Below, in pieces: positions 40,634 through 50,179 of a DNA stretch of 51,784 nucleotides (positions are counted from its first letter, which is position 1; each line of letters starts with the position of its first letter). Position numbers and translations under genes: made by a program. The notes under the pieces are model-generated. The model saw only the letters and a list, made by a program, of their open reading frames with translations, was not told the origin of the DNA and searched no databases. This stretch comes from Candidatus Pseudoscillospira falkowii (GTDB lineage: Bacteria; Bacillota; Clostridia; Oscillospirales; Oscillospiraceae): NCBI GenBank assembly GCA_904374485.1, contig CAJFFX010000004.1:1-51784 (forward strand), read 5' to 3'.

Positions 40634-41635
40634 TCACCAGCTGGCGTCCTCGATCTCGTGCTTCTTGTCCCGGCACATCAGCTCCCGCAGGACCTCTTTG
40701 GGAGCGCGGCCGTTGTAAAGGACCTGGTATGCGCCTTCCGAGATCGGCATTTCAATGCCGTATTTCCGCGCCAGCGTGCGCACGGTATCCGTGGCGTAAT
40801 AGCCCTCCACTACGCCGCCGACTTCTTTCAGCGTCTGCTCGATGGAAAGGCCCTTGCCGATCATGATGCCCGCCCGGTGGTTGCGGGAGTGCATGGACGT
40901 ACAGGTGACGATCAGGTCACCCACGCCGGCAAGGCCCGCGAAGGTCTCCTTCTTGCCACCCATGGCGACGCCCAGGCGCGCCGTTTCCGTCAGGCCGCGG
41001 GTCATGAGCAGGGCACGGGTATTGTCTCCGTAGCCCAGGCCGTCGCACACACCGTAGCACAGGGCGATCACATTTTTCAGCGCCGCCGCCAGCTCCACGC
41101 CCACGATGTCGGGGCTGGAATAGATCCGGAAACGTTCGTTCATAAAGATATCCTGCACCTGTTCGGCGGCTTCCCGCTCCACAGAGGCCGCGACACAGCC
41201 CGTCGGGACGTGCCGCCCCACCTCTTCGGCGTGGGAAGGGCCGGACAGGGCCACGATCCGGCAGCGATGGCCGGTCTCTTCATCGATGACCTGGCTCAGC
41301 CGCAGGGAGGTGTCCTTTTCGATGCCCTTGGAAACAGAGACCACCAGCGTGCCGCTGCGGAGATGAGGCGCGGCCTTTCTGGCCGTTTCCCGCACCGCGA
41401 AGGACGGTGTGGCAAACACCACCAGCTCCTTGTCCGCCACGCAGGAGATGTCCGACGTACACTCCAGCCGTTCCGGCAGCGGGACCCCTTTCAGAAGCGG
41501 ATTCTCGCGCTTTTCCCGGAGGGTCTCCGCCTCCTCTTCAGAAAAGGACCACAGCGTTACATCGTGGCCGTTATCCAGCAGCACCAGGGCCAGAGCCGTG
41601 CCCCAGCCGCCGCTGCCCACAACTGCAGCTTTCAT
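40634..41635 (-). CDS. gpsA: NAD(P)-dependent glycerol-3-phosphate dehydrogenase
   Basis: Makes sn-glycerol-3-phosphate, the substrate of PlsY, for phospholipid synthesis. The 333-aa protein has VVGSGGWGTALALVL as the nucleotide-binding motif, VVSVSKGIE, the catalytic Lys in VELAAALKNVIALCYGV, and GDLIVTCTSMHSRNHRAG. The ATG overlaps the plsY stop in ATGA, so translation is coupled to the gene supplying the next step. Confidence 0.97.
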   Translation of the reverse strand: MKAAVVGSGGWGTALALVLLDNGHDVTLWSFSEEEAETLREKRENPLLKGVPLPERLECTSDISCVADKELVVFATPSFAVRETARKAAPHLRSGTLVVSVSKGIEKDTSLRLSQVIDEETGHRCRIVALSGPSHAEEVGRHVPTGCVAASVEREAAEQVQDIFMNERFRIYSSPDIVGVELAAALKNVIALCYGVCDGLGYGDNTRALLMTRGLTETARLGVAMGGKKETFAGLAGVGDLIVTCTSMHSRNHRAGIMIGKGLSIEQTLKEVGGVVEGYYATDTVRTLARKYGIEMPISEGAYQVLYNGRAPKEVLRELMCRDKKHEIEDASW

Positions 41636-42345
41636 TTCTTTTCCGCTTCCTTTCTATGTAGACTGAATTTATTTTCCGTTCCGTGGAGCAGGCGCACGAT
41701 ATTGGCGCGGTGGGCAAAAAACACCAGGCCGCCCGCCACGGCGCCCAGGCATTCATAGGCGACATTGTGGTAAACAAACCACAGTACGACGACAAAGGTG
41801 ACGACCGCGCCGATGGAGCCGAGGGATACATAGCGCGTCAGAAATACGAGAACGAAAAAGACGCCCAGGGCAATCAGCGCGACCCGCCAATCCACCAGGA
41901 GCAGGGCCGACACGCCGGAAAGCACGCCCTTCCCGCCCTTGAACTGGAACGTGATGGGATACATATGCCCCAGCAGGACAAAAATCGTGGCCCAGATCTT
42001 TCCAAGCATCGCCAATTCTTCCTGGGAAACGCCGCTCGAAAACAGATTGATCAGAAACACGTTGAGGTCGCTGCCAAACAGCACGCCGCCTGCGATCACC
42101 GCCAGCATCGCCTTGAGGATATCGCAGGCCAGAACGCCCACGACGCCTTTCGTCCCGTAGGTCCGATAGAAATTCGTCAGCCCCGCGTTTCCGCTGCCGT
42201 GGGTGCGGATATCGTCGCGGAAAATATATTTGGAGACCAGGATCGAACCGTTAACACAACCCAGAAGATAGGCCAGAGCCGCCGTACCGATAACGAGCAT
42301 GACCGGTCCCAAAACCGACACATGCAGTTCCATTTCGACCGACAT
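41632..42345 (-). CDS. plsY: Glycerol-3-phosphate acyltransferase PlsY
   Basis: Membrane enzyme that moves an acyl group from acyl-phosphate to glycerol-3-phosphate, the first step of phosphatidic acid synthesis. The 237-aa protein has about five membrane segments and the conserved loops LGCVNGSILVSKYIFRDDIRTHGSGNAGLTNFYRTYG, GHMYPITFQFKGGKGV, and a third near the C-terminus. ATG 42345 overlaps the der stop by one base (TGATG). It is slightly longer than typical because of a basic C-terminal tail. Confidence 0.95.
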   Translation of the reverse strand: MSVEMELHVSVLGPVMLVIGTAALAYLLGCVNGSILVSKYIFRDDIRTHGSGNAGLTNFYRTYGTKGVVGVLACDILKAMLAVIAGGVLFGSDLNVFLINLFSSGVSQEELAMLGKIWATIFVLLGHMYPITFQFKGGKGVLSGVSALLLVDWRVALIALGVFFVLVFLTRYVSLGSIGAVVTFVVVLWFVYHNVAYECLGAVAGGLVFFAHRANIVRLLHGTENKFSLHRKEAEKK

Positions 42346-43670
42346 CAGCCTTCCTCGCCTTTCTGCCGAATCGACAGCACGATGGGCGTCCCCTCCAGGC
42401 CGAATACCGCTCGGAGCTGATTTTCAATATAGCGCTGATAGGAATAGTGGAACAGACGGCTGTCGTTGCAGAAGCACACGAAATGGGGCGGCTTGACGCC
42501 CACCTGGGTCATATAATAGATCTTCAGGCGGCGGCCCTTGTCCGTGGGCGGCTGGACGCGGGTCTGGGCATCGGCCAGGACATTGTTCAGCATGCCGGTG
42601 GTGATGCGCATGGCGGACTGCTCGTTCACATAATTGATCAGGTCAAACAGCCACTCCACCCGCTGCCCCGTCAGGGCGGAGATGAACACCACCGGGGCAT
42701 AGGTCATATAGGCGAGGTCGCGGCGCACCTGCTCGCGGTAGGTGTCCATGGTCTTGTCGTCCTTGTCCACCGCGTCCCACTTGTTGACTACGATGATGCA
42801 GGCCTTGCCCGCGTTGTGGGCCATGCCGGCCACCTTTGTATCCTGCTCGGTCACGCCCTCCTGCGCGTCGATCATAATGAGGCACACATCCGAACGCTCG
42901 ATGGCCATGGTGGCGCGGAGCACGCTGTATTTCTCCACATTCTCCTCGATCTTGGACTTGCGGCGCATGCCGGCCGTATCGATGAAGATGTATTTTCCCT
43001 TGCTGTTGCGGAACTTGGAGTCGATGGCGTCCCGGGTCGTGCCGGCGACATTGCTCACGATCACGCGCTGCTCTCCCAGGATGCGGTTCACCAGGGAGGA
43101 TTTTCCCACGTTGGGCTTGCCGATCAGCGCGACCTTGATATACTCGCTGTCCTCTTCCTCCTCCGATGGCTCCGGGAAGTAGCGGACGCAGGCGTCCAGC
43201 AAATCGCCGGTGCCGTGGCCGTGGACGGCGGACACCGGGATGGGGTCGCCCAGGCCCAGGTTGTAAAACTCGTAAATATCCGGATTCAGCGCGCCGGTGG
43301 AATCCATTTTGTTCACGCCCAGCACCACGGGTTTCCCGCTGCGCAGCAGCATATTGGCCACTTCCTGGTCCGAAGCCGTCAGCCCCGTCTTGATATCGCA
43401 CAGGAAGATGATCACCGTGGCGTTGTCAATGGCGATCTGGGCCTGCTCGCGCATAAAGCTCAGGATCTGATTGTCCGTATTGGGCTCGATGCCGCCGGTA
43501 TCCACCAGAGTGAAATGGCGGCCGTTCCAGTCGGCCTCGCCGTAGATGCGGTCCCGCGTCACGCCGGGCGTATCTTCCACGATGGAGAGCCGCTGGCCCA
43601 CCAACTTATTGAATAACAGGGATTTTCCCACATTGGGGCGTCCGACGATCGCAACGATCGGTTTTGCCAT
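42345..43670 (-). CDS. der: GTPase Der (EngA)
   Basis: Double GTPase needed for 50S ribosome assembly. The 441-aa protein has two G domains: GRPNVGKSLLFNKL with DTGGIE and NKMD in the first, and GKPNVGKSSLVNRIL with DTAGMRRKSKI and NKWDAV in the second. A KH-like C-terminal domain follows (TQVGVKPPHFVCFCNDSRLFHYSYQRYIENQLR). It lies 22 nt after the DUF512 gene and is coupled to plsY. Confidence 0.97.
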   Translation of the reverse strand: MAKPIVAIVGRPNVGKSLLFNKLVGQRLSIVEDTPGVTRDRIYGEADWNGRHFTLVDTGGIEPNTDNQILSFMREQAQIAIDNATVIIFLCDIKTGLTASDQEVANMLLRSGKPVVLGVNKMDSTGALNPDIYEFYNLGLGDPIPVSAVHGHGTGDLLDACVRYFPEPSEEEEDSEYIKVALIGKPNVGKSSLVNRILGEQRVIVSNVAGTTRDAIDSKFRNSKGKYIFIDTAGMRRKSKIEENVEKYSVLRATMAIERSDVCLIMIDAQEGVTEQDTKVAGMAHNAGKACIIVVNKWDAVDKDDKTMDTYREQVRRDLAYMTYAPVVFISALTGQRVEWLFDLINYVNEQSAMRITTGMLNNVLADAQTRVQPPTDKGRRLKIYYMTQVGVKPPHFVCFCNDSRLFHYSYQRYIENQLRAVFGLEGTPIVLSIRQKGEEG

Positions 43671-43692
43671 AAGGATCCCTCTCCCTTCTATG

Positions 43693-44997
43693 TCAGTATT
43701 CGATCTCGAAGATCGTATCGATCAGGGAAAAGCCGTCCGATTCCGAAACCATGACCGGAACGCCCAGCTGCTTTTCCACATCTTCTACCGTATAATCATC
43801 CAGGAAAACGTTTCCGCCGTGGCGGAGCATATTGGCCGGGATCAGCAGACGCTCGCCCAGGGGCCGTCCCTTCAGCTGCGCCATGATATCCGTGGCCGTC
43901 ACCAGTCCGGCCACATCGATGGTCGTGCCGAAATAGTGGTTCTCGATAGCATAGACCGTGCCCTGTACCGCCGGGCAGCGGGTCCGGGCCGTTTCGATCA
44001 GCTCCCGCAGAAACGGCGCCGCCAGACAGCCCGTAGCGATGGAAAAGGGGCGGCAGGGCGCGTCGGGCTCCATCTGCGCCAGAGCGCTCATAAATTCGTT
44101 TTCCATGCTCCGCAGCATGCCCACGCCGTTTTCCAGCTGGGCGTACCCTTCGTAGTACGCCTCCTCCGGCAAAGGCCGGTTCGCCTTGATAAAAAGCTCG
44201 TCGGCGCAGAAAAATAGGCGCGTGCCGTATTTGCGCAGGCATTCTTCGCTGAAGGGGAGCACGCAGTCCAGGATCTCGCCGGCGATTTTTTCCGTGACCG
44301 GGGGCATTTGATAAAGGCCCTTGCGGTATTTTGTGATGCCCACAGGCACGATGGCGCAGGTAGCCACACCCATGTCCGCCAGATCCTCCATCGTGCGGCG
44401 CAGCTGGCTGCCGTCGTTCAGGCCGGGGCACACCACGATCTGGCAGTTCATCACGATGCCGGCCTGCGCAAAGGCCTTCATGTATTCCAGCCCCTTTGCC
44501 GCCGCCTTGTTGCCCAGCAGGATGCTGCGCAGTTTCGGATCGGTGGCGTGAACCGATACATTGATGGGACTGATGCGCAGATCAATGATCCGCTGGGCCT
44601 CCCGTTCGCTGAGATTCGTCAGTGTGGTATAATTTCCCATCAGGAAGGAAAGGCGCGCATCGTCGTCTTTGAAATAGAGCGTATCGCGCATATTGGGCGG
44701 CATCTGGTCCACAAAGCAGAACAGACAGTGATTGGAGCAGCTGCGCTCCTCGTCCATCAGGTACGTTTCAAAATTCAGCCCGATGTCCTCGCCCTCCGCC
44801 TTGCGGATGTGGACGGTGCGCTGCGCGCCGGACGGCTCCTGCACGACCAGCGTCAGCTTGGGATCATAGCCGTAAAACCGGTAATCCAGCACATCCGCGA
44901 TCTCCCGGCCGTTGATGGACAGCAGCGTTTCCCCCACCCGGAGCTTCGCCCGCTCCGCCGGCGAATGCGGATCAATGGATGTGATTTTTCCGGCCAT
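43693..44997 (-). CDS. PDZ-radical SAM-DUF512 protein
   Basis: A 434-aa protein common in Clostridia next to der. An N-terminal PDZ-like domain (SIDPHSPAERAKLRVGETLLSINGREIAD) precedes a radical SAM-like core with the cluster motif RSCSNHCLFCFVDQMP (CxxxCxxC), and DUF512 fills the rest (PVGITKYRKGLYQMPPVT). The biochemical role is unknown; conserved linkage with der hints at translation or ribosome assembly (inference). SD GGGGGAG. It is the first gene of an operon ending with gpsA. Confidence 0.93.
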   Translation of the reverse strand: MAGKITSIDPHSPAERAKLRVGETLLSINGREIADVLDYRFYGYDPKLTLVVQEPSGAQRTVHIRKAEGEDIGLNFETYLMDEERSCSNHCLFCFVDQMPPNMRDTLYFKDDDARLSFLMGNYTTLTNLSEREAQRIIDLRISPINVSVHATDPKLRSILLGNKAAAKGLEYMKAFAQAGIVMNCQIVVCPGLNDGSQLRRTMEDLADMGVATCAIVPVGITKYRKGLYQMPPVTEKIAGEILDCVLPFSEECLRKYGTRLFFCADELFIKANRPLPEEAYYEGYAQLENGVGMLRSMENEFMSALAQMEPDAPCRPFSIATGCLAAPFLRELIETARTRCPAVQGTVYAIENHYFGTTIDVAGLVTATDIMAQLKGRPLGERLLIPANMLRHGGNVFLDDYTVEDVEKQLGVPVMVSESDGFSLIDTIFEIEY

Positions 44998-45052
44998 CTT
45001 GTTCTCCCCCTCGGATCCTCTGCGCCAGGGCGCGCCTTGTCTCTTTTATTAT

Positions 45053-45081
45053 ATTATATCCGGTTTTCACCGCCGCCGCAA
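45053..45081 (-). promoter_or_regulatory. Promoter of the DUF512-der operon
   Basis: On the minus strand TTGCGG (45076-45081) and TATAAT (45053-45058) with a 17-bp spacer. Confidence 0.78.
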
Positions 45082-45085
45082 TGCA

Positions 45086-45121
45086 AAAATAAAGAGGGGA
45101 AGAATTCTGTTCTTCCCCTCT
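45086..45121 (-). terminator. Terminator of DUF177-rpmF
   Basis: A 12-bp stem (45093-45104 with 45110-45121). On the minus strand it runs into TTTATTTTT. Confidence 0.85.
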
Positions 45122-45139
45122 GCATTTCACAAAGCAAAC

Positions 45140-45334
45140 TTACTTTTCAGCGTCAGCCTGGACTGCCTTGACCTGACGGCCATTGTAGTAACCGCATTCA
45201 GGGCACATTCTGTGCGGCATATGCAGCGCGCCGCACTTGGGGCACTTGACCAGCGCAGGAGCGGTCAGCTTCCAGACGGAGCTGCGTCTCTTGTCGCGTC
45301 TTGCTTTGGATACTTTTCCCTTAGGTACTGCCAT
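45140..45334 (-). CDS. rpmF: 50S ribosomal protein L32
   Basis: A 64-aa zinc-type L32: MAVPKGKVSKARRDKRRSS is the family start and CPKC with CPEC gives the four zinc ligands. It follows the DUF177 gene by 58 nt, the common rpmF arrangement. Confidence 0.97.
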   Translation of the reverse strand: MAVPKGKVSKARRDKRRSSVWKLTAPALVKCPKCGALHMPHRMCPECGYYNGRQVKAVQADAEK

Positions 45335-45392
45335 TTTCGTGACACCTCCTTGGTAAGTAACTGCACGGAGCAGTGTATTTTTTCAGAATTTT

Positions 45393-45911
45393 TCAGCTTT
45401 GTTCGCCGTCCTGCTGCAGCAGCTTGGCCAGCACGGCCAGCCGCGGATCCGCTTCCTTTTTGCAGCCGCAGGGTCCCTCGTTCAGGTCCGCGCCGCAAAT
45501 CGGGCACAGGCCCCTGCAGTCTTCCGAACAAAGTATTTTTGTATCCATATTGAGGATGAATGCCGTGCGGGCCAGATCCTCCGCGTCCACTTCGTCATCC
45601 TGCAGCAGGATGATCTCATCGTCATCCGCGTCGTCCTCATTGGCCAATTCCCGGGCGAGCATATGCTCAAAGGAAACCGTTTTGGGACGGAGCAGCGCTT
45701 TGCCGCAGCGGTCGCAGAATGCGTGGAGCGTTGTTTCGGCCTTTCCTGTCAAAACCAGAACGCCTGCCATATTGCGGATCTCACCCGTCACCACAACAGG
45801 CTCCGCAACTGGGCAATACCCCCCGAATTCCACAGAAGAAAGATCCATCGAGAACTGGAAACTTATCTTTTTTCCGGGGGTATTGATAATTTCACGAACT
45901 GATAAGCGCAT
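45393..45911 (-). CDS. DUF177 (YceD-like) protein
   Basis: A 172-aa protein of the YceD/DUF177 family linked to rpmF across bacteria and associated with rRNA or ribosome metabolism. Two cysteine pairs (FCDRC near the middle; LCPICGADLNEGPCGC near the C-terminus) could bind zinc. A strongly acidic stretch NEDDADDDEIILLQDDEVD lies between them. ATG 45911 (MRLSVREI) has GAGGTG just upstream; the longer in-frame start at 45971 lies upstream of the promoter -10. Confidence 0.92.
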   Translation of the reverse strand: MRLSVREIINTPGKKISFQFSMDLSSVEFGGYCPVAEPVVVTGEIRNMAGVLVLTGKAETTLHAFCDRCGKALLRPKTVSFEHMLARELANEDDADDDEIILLQDDEVDAEDLARTAFILNMDTKILCSEDCRGLCPICGADLNEGPCGCKKEADPRLAVLAKLLQQDGEQS

Positions 45912-45938
45912 AGTACACCTCACAATGGTACGGGTAGT

Positions 45939-45967
45939 ATTATAGTGGAGATGGCATGAAATGTCAA
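45939..45967 (-). promoter_or_regulatory. Consensus promoter of DUF177-rpmF
   Basis: TTGACA (45962-45967) and TATAAT (45939-45944) on the minus strand, 17-bp spacer. Confidence 0.92.
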
Positions 45968-46054
45968 ACATTTTTTGATGGATTTTTTCATTTTTTATCC
46001 TGCGGCCCGCGCCGCAGCCTTTTTGCCGGCGCTTTTCCTATTTTGCAATAGAAT

Positions 46055-46083
46055 TTGCTTTTTATGACCGAATCCTCTATAAT
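46055..46083 (+). promoter_or_regulatory. Promoter of the pseudouridine-synthase gene
   Basis: TTGCTT at 46055-46060 and TATAAT at 46078-46083 with a 17-bp spacer. Transcription would start near 46090. Confidence 0.8.
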
Positions 46084-46119
46084 TATTTTGTGATATTGTC
46101 TGGATATGGAGGGAACGGT

Positions 46120-47076
46120 TTGAAAGAGGTTCTCATCGGGAAAAATGACGCTGGGCAGCGCCTGGACCGTTTCGTTGCAAAAACGGTGCCCCTGCTGCCT
46201 TCTTCCCTGCTGCAGAAGTATATCCGCCTGAAGCGGATCAAGGTCAACGGCAAGGGCAGCAAGCGCGACGTGCGCCTTAATCAGGGAGACCTGGTGCAGC
46301 TGTATATCAACGACGAATTTTTCGAGCGGCCCAGCGCGGAAAACGCTTTTCTCACCATCGCCAACCCCACGCTGGACATCGTATATGAAGACGAACACAT
46401 CCTTCTTGTGAACAAGCGGCCCGGCCAGGTGGTCCATGCCGACGACCGCGACAGCGCTGGCACCCTGATCGACCACATCAAGGCCTATCTCTACCAGAGC
46501 CGCCAGTGGAACCCCAAATGGGAAAACGCCTTTGCGCCGGCCCTGTGCAATCGCATCGACCGCAATACGGGCGGCATCGTCATTGCCGCGAAAACGGCCG
46601 AGGCCTTGCGCATCATGAACCAGAAGATCCGCGACCGGGAGCTTCTGAAGTATTACCTCTGCATCACCGTGGGCCGGCCCACCCCGCCGGAGGGAAGGCT
46701 GCAGAACTACCTGCGCAAGGACGAGGAAAAGAAGCAGGTCTTCGTCTATTCCGCGCCCGTCCCCGGCGCCAGGACCGCCGTCACCTATTATAGGACTCTG
46801 GAGAGCCGCGGCGGCCTCAGTCTGGTGGAATGCGAACTGCTGACCGGCCGCACCCATCAGATCCGCGCCCAGTTTGCCGCGGCGGGCCACCCTTTGCTTG
46901 GTGACGGGAAGTACGGCCGCGGCGAGATCAACCGCCGCTACGGCATAGACAAGCAGGCCCTTTATTCCTATAAACTGGTCTTTGCCTTCAAAACGGACGC
47001 CGGCGTTCTGAACGATTTGAACGGTCGGCAGTTCGAAGTGAAAACAGTGCCCTTCCGGGAGGAATATTTTTCATAA
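46120..47076 (+). CDS. RluA-family 23S rRNA pseudouridine synthase
   Basis: A 318-aa RluC/RluD-type enzyme. An N-terminal S4 RNA-binding domain (QRLDRFVAKTVPLLPSSLLQKYIRLKRIKVNGKG) is followed by the synthase domain with catalytic Asp in NRIDRNTGGIVIAAK, and LTGRTHQIRAQFAAAGHPLLGD. Which uridines it modifies is not evident. The TTG start at 46120 has GGAGGG at 46108-46113; the in-frame GTG at 46090 would be at the transcription start and is unlikely. Confidence 0.93.
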   Translation: MKEVLIGKNDAGQRLDRFVAKTVPLLPSSLLQKYIRLKRIKVNGKGSKRDVRLNQGDLVQLYINDEFFERPSAENAFLTIANPTLDIVYEDEHILLVNKRPGQVVHADDRDSAGTLIDHIKAYLYQSRQWNPKWENAFAPALCNRIDRNTGGIVIAAKTAEALRIMNQKIRDRELLKYYLCITVGRPTPPEGRLQNYLRKDEEKKQVFVYSAPVPGARTAVTYYRTLESRGGLSLVECELLTGRTHQIRAQFAAAGHPLLGDGKYGRGEINRRYGIDKQALYSYKLVFAFKTDAGVLNDLNGRQFEVKTVPFREEYFS

Positions 47077-47083
47077 ATTTTCA

Positions 47084-47112
47084 TTGACTTTTCAGTTCAT
47101 TTCTTTTATTAT
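47084..47112 (+). promoter_or_regulatory. Promoter of potABCD
   Basis: TTGACT at 47084-47089 and TATTAT at 47107-47112 with a 17-bp spacer. It leaves a leader of about 140 nt before potA. Confidence 0.75.
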
Positions 47113-47177
47113 GTGTTTCGATTTCTTTTGACAGAAACTATATTTATATAAATAGGTACCTGTCGGGAAAGGAGGGA

Positions 47178-47246
47178 ATGTTACGCGTAGCCATCGAAAA
47201 TCCGATCGTTCCGATCATGCACAGCATTTTAAGTAACTTTATTTGA
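47178..47246 (+). CDS. Possible 22-aa leader peptide of the pot operon
   Basis: ATG 47178 opens a 22-codon frame (MLRVAIENPIVPIM, then HSILSNFI) ending 15 nt before potA. It is preceded by AAAGGAGGG, but that SD is only 1-2 nt from the ATG, which is shorter than usual. It could be a translated regulatory leader or chance. No similar peptide is known to me. Confidence 0.35.
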   Translation: MLRVAIENPIVPIMHSILSNFI

Positions 47247-47261
47247 AACGGGGGAGGATAA

Positions 47262-48416
47262 ATGTCCAAAGAGTTGATTCGCCTTGTGGATTGCTGCATG
47301 GCGTTTGACGACGAGCTTGTTCTCGATCACCTGAACCTTACAATTGATGACAGTGAATTTCTGACGCTGCTCGGTTCCAGCGGATGCGGAAAAACGACGA
47401 CGCTGCGTATTATCGGCGGCTTCCTGACACCCACATCCGGCGCGGTGTATTTCGATGGCGCAGAGATCACGCATGTACCGCCCCATAAGCGACAGATCAA
47501 CACGGTATTTCAGAAATACGCCCTGTTCCCGCATCTGGACGTATACGAAAATATCGCGTTCGGTCTCCGCATCTCCAAAACGCCGAAAGACGAGATCGAC
47601 CGGCGCGTCAGGGAGATGCTGGATATTGTCAGCTTACGGGGCTTTGAACATCGTAAGACCAACGCTTTGTCCGGCGGCCAGCAGCAGCGCGTGGCCATTG
47701 CCCGCGCCCTGGTGAACCGTCCCAAGGTGCTGCTGCTCGACGAACCTTTGGGCGCGCTGGATCTCCGCCTGCGCAAGGATATGCAGAACGAACTCAAGCG
47801 GATCCAGCAACAAACCGGGATCACATTCATCTATGTGACCCACGATCAGGAAGAGGCCCTGGCCATGTCCGACACCGTCGTCGTGATGGACAAAGGGCAT
47901 ATCCAGCAGATCGGTACCCCGGAAGATATATACAATGAACCGCAAAACGCCTTTGTGGCCGATTTCATCGGCGAATCCAACATTCTCGACGGCTGCATGC
48001 ACGAGGATTTTGTGGTGGAGTTCCTCGGCTGCAAATTCCCCTGCGTGGACAAGGGATTTGCCAAACAGGAAGCCGTGGACGTGGTCATCCGCCCGGAGGA
48101 CATCGACATCGTCCCCAAAGAGGAAGGCCGGCTGAGCGGCATCATCACCTCCATCACCTTCAAAGGCATTTATTACGATATCATCGTCGATATCAACGGC
48201 TACAAGTGGCTGATCCAGACGACGGATTTTCACCCCCTGGGCAGCCACATCGGCATCGTGATCCCGCCGGACGATATCCATGTGATGAAAAAGAGCACAT
48301 ATTCCGACCAGGTGGGCGACTATAGCTCCTACAGCGATGAATACGAGGAGATCAACGACCCCGACTTTGCCGAAAAAGAGGAGGCGGATGAGGAGGACAA
48401 AGCCCATGAATTCTAA
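47262..48416 (+). CDS. potA: Spermidine/putrescine ABC transporter ATP-binding protein
   Basis: A 384-aa ATPase powering polyamine import. It has Walker [11 protein letters not shown]-loop [15 protein letters not shown], signature [15 protein letters not shown], Walker [17 protein letters not shown], and H-loop [15 protein letters not shown]-terminal OB-type regulatory domain (about residues 245-350) and an unusual acidic tail follow. SD GGGGGAGGA. potB starts inside its last codons. The regulator gene potR sometimes found upstream in Firmicutes is missing. Confidence 0.95.
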   Translation: MSKELIRLVDCCMAFDDELVLDHLNLTIDDSEFLTLLGSSGCGKTTTLRIIGGFLTPTSGAVYFDGAEITHVPPHKRQINTVFQKYALFPHLDVYENIAFGLRISKTPKDEIDRRVREMLDIVSLRGFEHRKTNALSGGQQQRVAIARALVNRPKVLLLDEPLGALDLRLRKDMQNELKRIQQQTGITFIYVTHDQEEALAMSDTVVVMDKGHIQQIGTPEDIYNEPQNAFVADFIGESNILDGCMHEDFVVEFLGCKFPCVDKGFAKQEAVDVVIRPEDIDIVPKEEGRLSGIITSITFKGIYYDIIVDINGYKWLIQTTDFHPLGSHIGIVIPPDDIHVMKKSTYSDQVGDYSSYSDEYEEINDPDFAEKEEADEEDKAHEF

Positions 48417-49266
48417 AGCTTTTGTCCGCATTGCCGCGGCGCCCTATGTGGTCTGGATGGCGATTTTCGTCATCATTCCCCTGCTGTTCATCGTCGGCTA
48501 CGCCTTCACCAACGCCAGCGGATCCTTTACGCTGGAAAACTTTTCAAACCTCGGCGTCTATGCGCCGGTCTTCAAAAACTCCTTCCTCCAGGCGGGCATC
48601 GCCACCGGCGTCTGCCTGCTGATCGGCTACCCTTTCGCCTATATCCTTTCCAACGAGCGGCCCGCCGTTCAGAAAGTGGCAATTCTGCTGATCATGCTCC
48701 CCATGTGGATGAACTTCCTGCTGCGCACCTACGCCTGGATGACGATCCTGGAAAACAACGGCTTTCTCAACCAGTTTTTCCGGGCCATCGGCCTGGTAGA
48801 TTACCTCAACAGCATCGGCATGCTGAGCACGGATTATATCCCCATGATCAACACCAGCTTTGCCGTGGTGCTGGGCATGGTCTACAACTATCTTCCCTTC
48901 ATGATCCTGCCGATTTTCACGGTGCTCAGCGGCATCGACCGCCGCTATATCGAGGCGGCCCAGGATCTGGGCGCCAACCGCCGGCAGATCTTCCGGCGGC
49001 TGATCCTGCCCCTCTCCCTGCCGGGCGTGCTGTCGGGCATCATGATGGTGTTCATCCCCTCGGTCAGCACCTTTGCCATTTCCCGCCTGCTGGGCGGCGG
49101 GCTTCACTGGCTGCTGGGCGATGTGATCGACATGCAGTTCCTGGGCGGCACCTACAACCCTCATCTGGGCAGCGCCATCTCGCTGATCATGATGATCGTG
49201 GTCGTGGTGTGCATGGGCATTATGAACCGCTTCGGCGACGGTGAAGACGAGGCGGTGCTGCTATGA
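48406..49266 (+). CDS. potB: Polyamine ABC transporter permease PotB
   Basis: A 286-aa permease with six predicted membrane helices and the EAA loop [25 protein letters not shown] that docks on PotA. It begins [24 protein letters not shown] 48406 has AGGAGG about 9 nt upstream and overlaps potA by 11 nt. Its stop overlaps the potC start (ATGA). Confidence 0.95.
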   Translation: MNSKAFVRIAAAPYVVWMAIFVIIPLLFIVGYAFTNASGSFTLENFSNLGVYAPVFKNSFLQAGIATGVCLLIGYPFAYILSNERPAVQKVAILLIMLPMWMNFLLRTYAWMTILENNGFLNQFFRAIGLVDYLNSIGMLSTDYIPMINTSFAVVLGMVYNYLPFMILPIFTVLSGIDRRYIEAAQDLGANRRQIFRRLILPLSLPGVLSGIMMVFIPSVSTFAISRLLGGGLHWLLGDVIDMQFLGGTYNPHLGSAISLIMMIVVVVCMGIMNRFGDGEDEAVLL

Positions 49267-50147
49267 GAAAAGCCCTCGGTATTTCCAGGATCTACAACAT
49301 CCTCGTCTATATTTTTCTATATGCGCCCATTCTGGTGCTGATCATCTTTTCGTTCAATGATTCGAAGAACCGCGCGGTCTGGTCTGGTTTCACCCTGCAC
49401 TGGTATGTGGACCTGCTGCACAACGACGCCATCATCAACGCTTTTATCGTCACCCTGGGCGTATCTGTTCTGGCGGCCCTCGTGGCTACCGTATTCGGCA
49501 CGCTGGCAGCCATCGGCTTTTTCTCCATGCGCCGCAAGCCCCGGGCCTTTTTCATGGGCGTCAACAACATCCCCATGACCAATGCCGATATCATCACCGG
49601 TGTTTCCCTGATGCTGCTGTTTGTCTTCTTCACCCAGATTTTGAACGATCTCGTTTATTTTGTGGGCATGCAGACCGGCTTCTGGCTGCCGGTGGACTTT
49701 CACCTGGGCTTCATTACCCTTTTGCTGGCCCACATTACCTTCGACACGCCCTATGTGATCCTGTCCGTGCTCCCCTGCCTGCGCCAGCTGGATAAAAACC
49801 TGTCGGAAGCAGCCCAGGATCTGGGCGCCACGCCGATGCAGGCCTTTACAAAAGTCGTGCTCCCGCAGCTGCGGCCGGGCATCATCAACGGCGCCATCAT
49901 CGCCTTCACCATGTCGGTGGACGACTTCGTCATTTCCTATTTCACCGCCGGCGCCGACGTGTCCAACCTGGCGATGGAGGTCTACTCCATGGCGCGGCGT
50001 CACATCAGTCCGGAGATCAACGCGATCTCCACGATCCTGTTCACCATCGTGATGATCCTGCTGATCGTCATCAACGTCCGCTCCATCCGCCAGGAACAGG
50101 CGGAGGCAAAGCGGCTTCACGCGCTGCAGCGGGACGCTTCCCGCTGA
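49263..50147 (+). CDS. potC: Polyamine ABC transporter permease PotC
   Basis: The second permease, 294 aa, with six helices and EAA loop [28 protein letters not shown] 49263 is coupled to potB by a 4-nt overlap. The charged C-terminal tail (RQEQAEAKRLHALQRD) is cytoplasmic. Confidence 0.95.
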   Translation: MRKALGISRIYNILVYIFLYAPILVLIIFSFNDSKNRAVWSGFTLHWYVDLLHNDAIINAFIVTLGVSVLAALVATVFGTLAAIGFFSMRRKPRAFFMGVNNIPMTNADIITGVSLMLLFVFFTQILNDLVYFVGMQTGFWLPVDFHLGFITLLLAHITFDTPYVILSVLPCLRQLDKNLSEAAQDLGATPMQAFTKVVLPQLRPGIINGAIIAFTMSVDDFVISYFTAGADVSNLAMEVYSMARRHISPEINAISTILFTIVMILLIVINVRSIRQEQAEAKRLHALQRDASR

Positions 50148-50179
50148 GCAGCCATCGAATCGAATAAGGAGTGATATCA

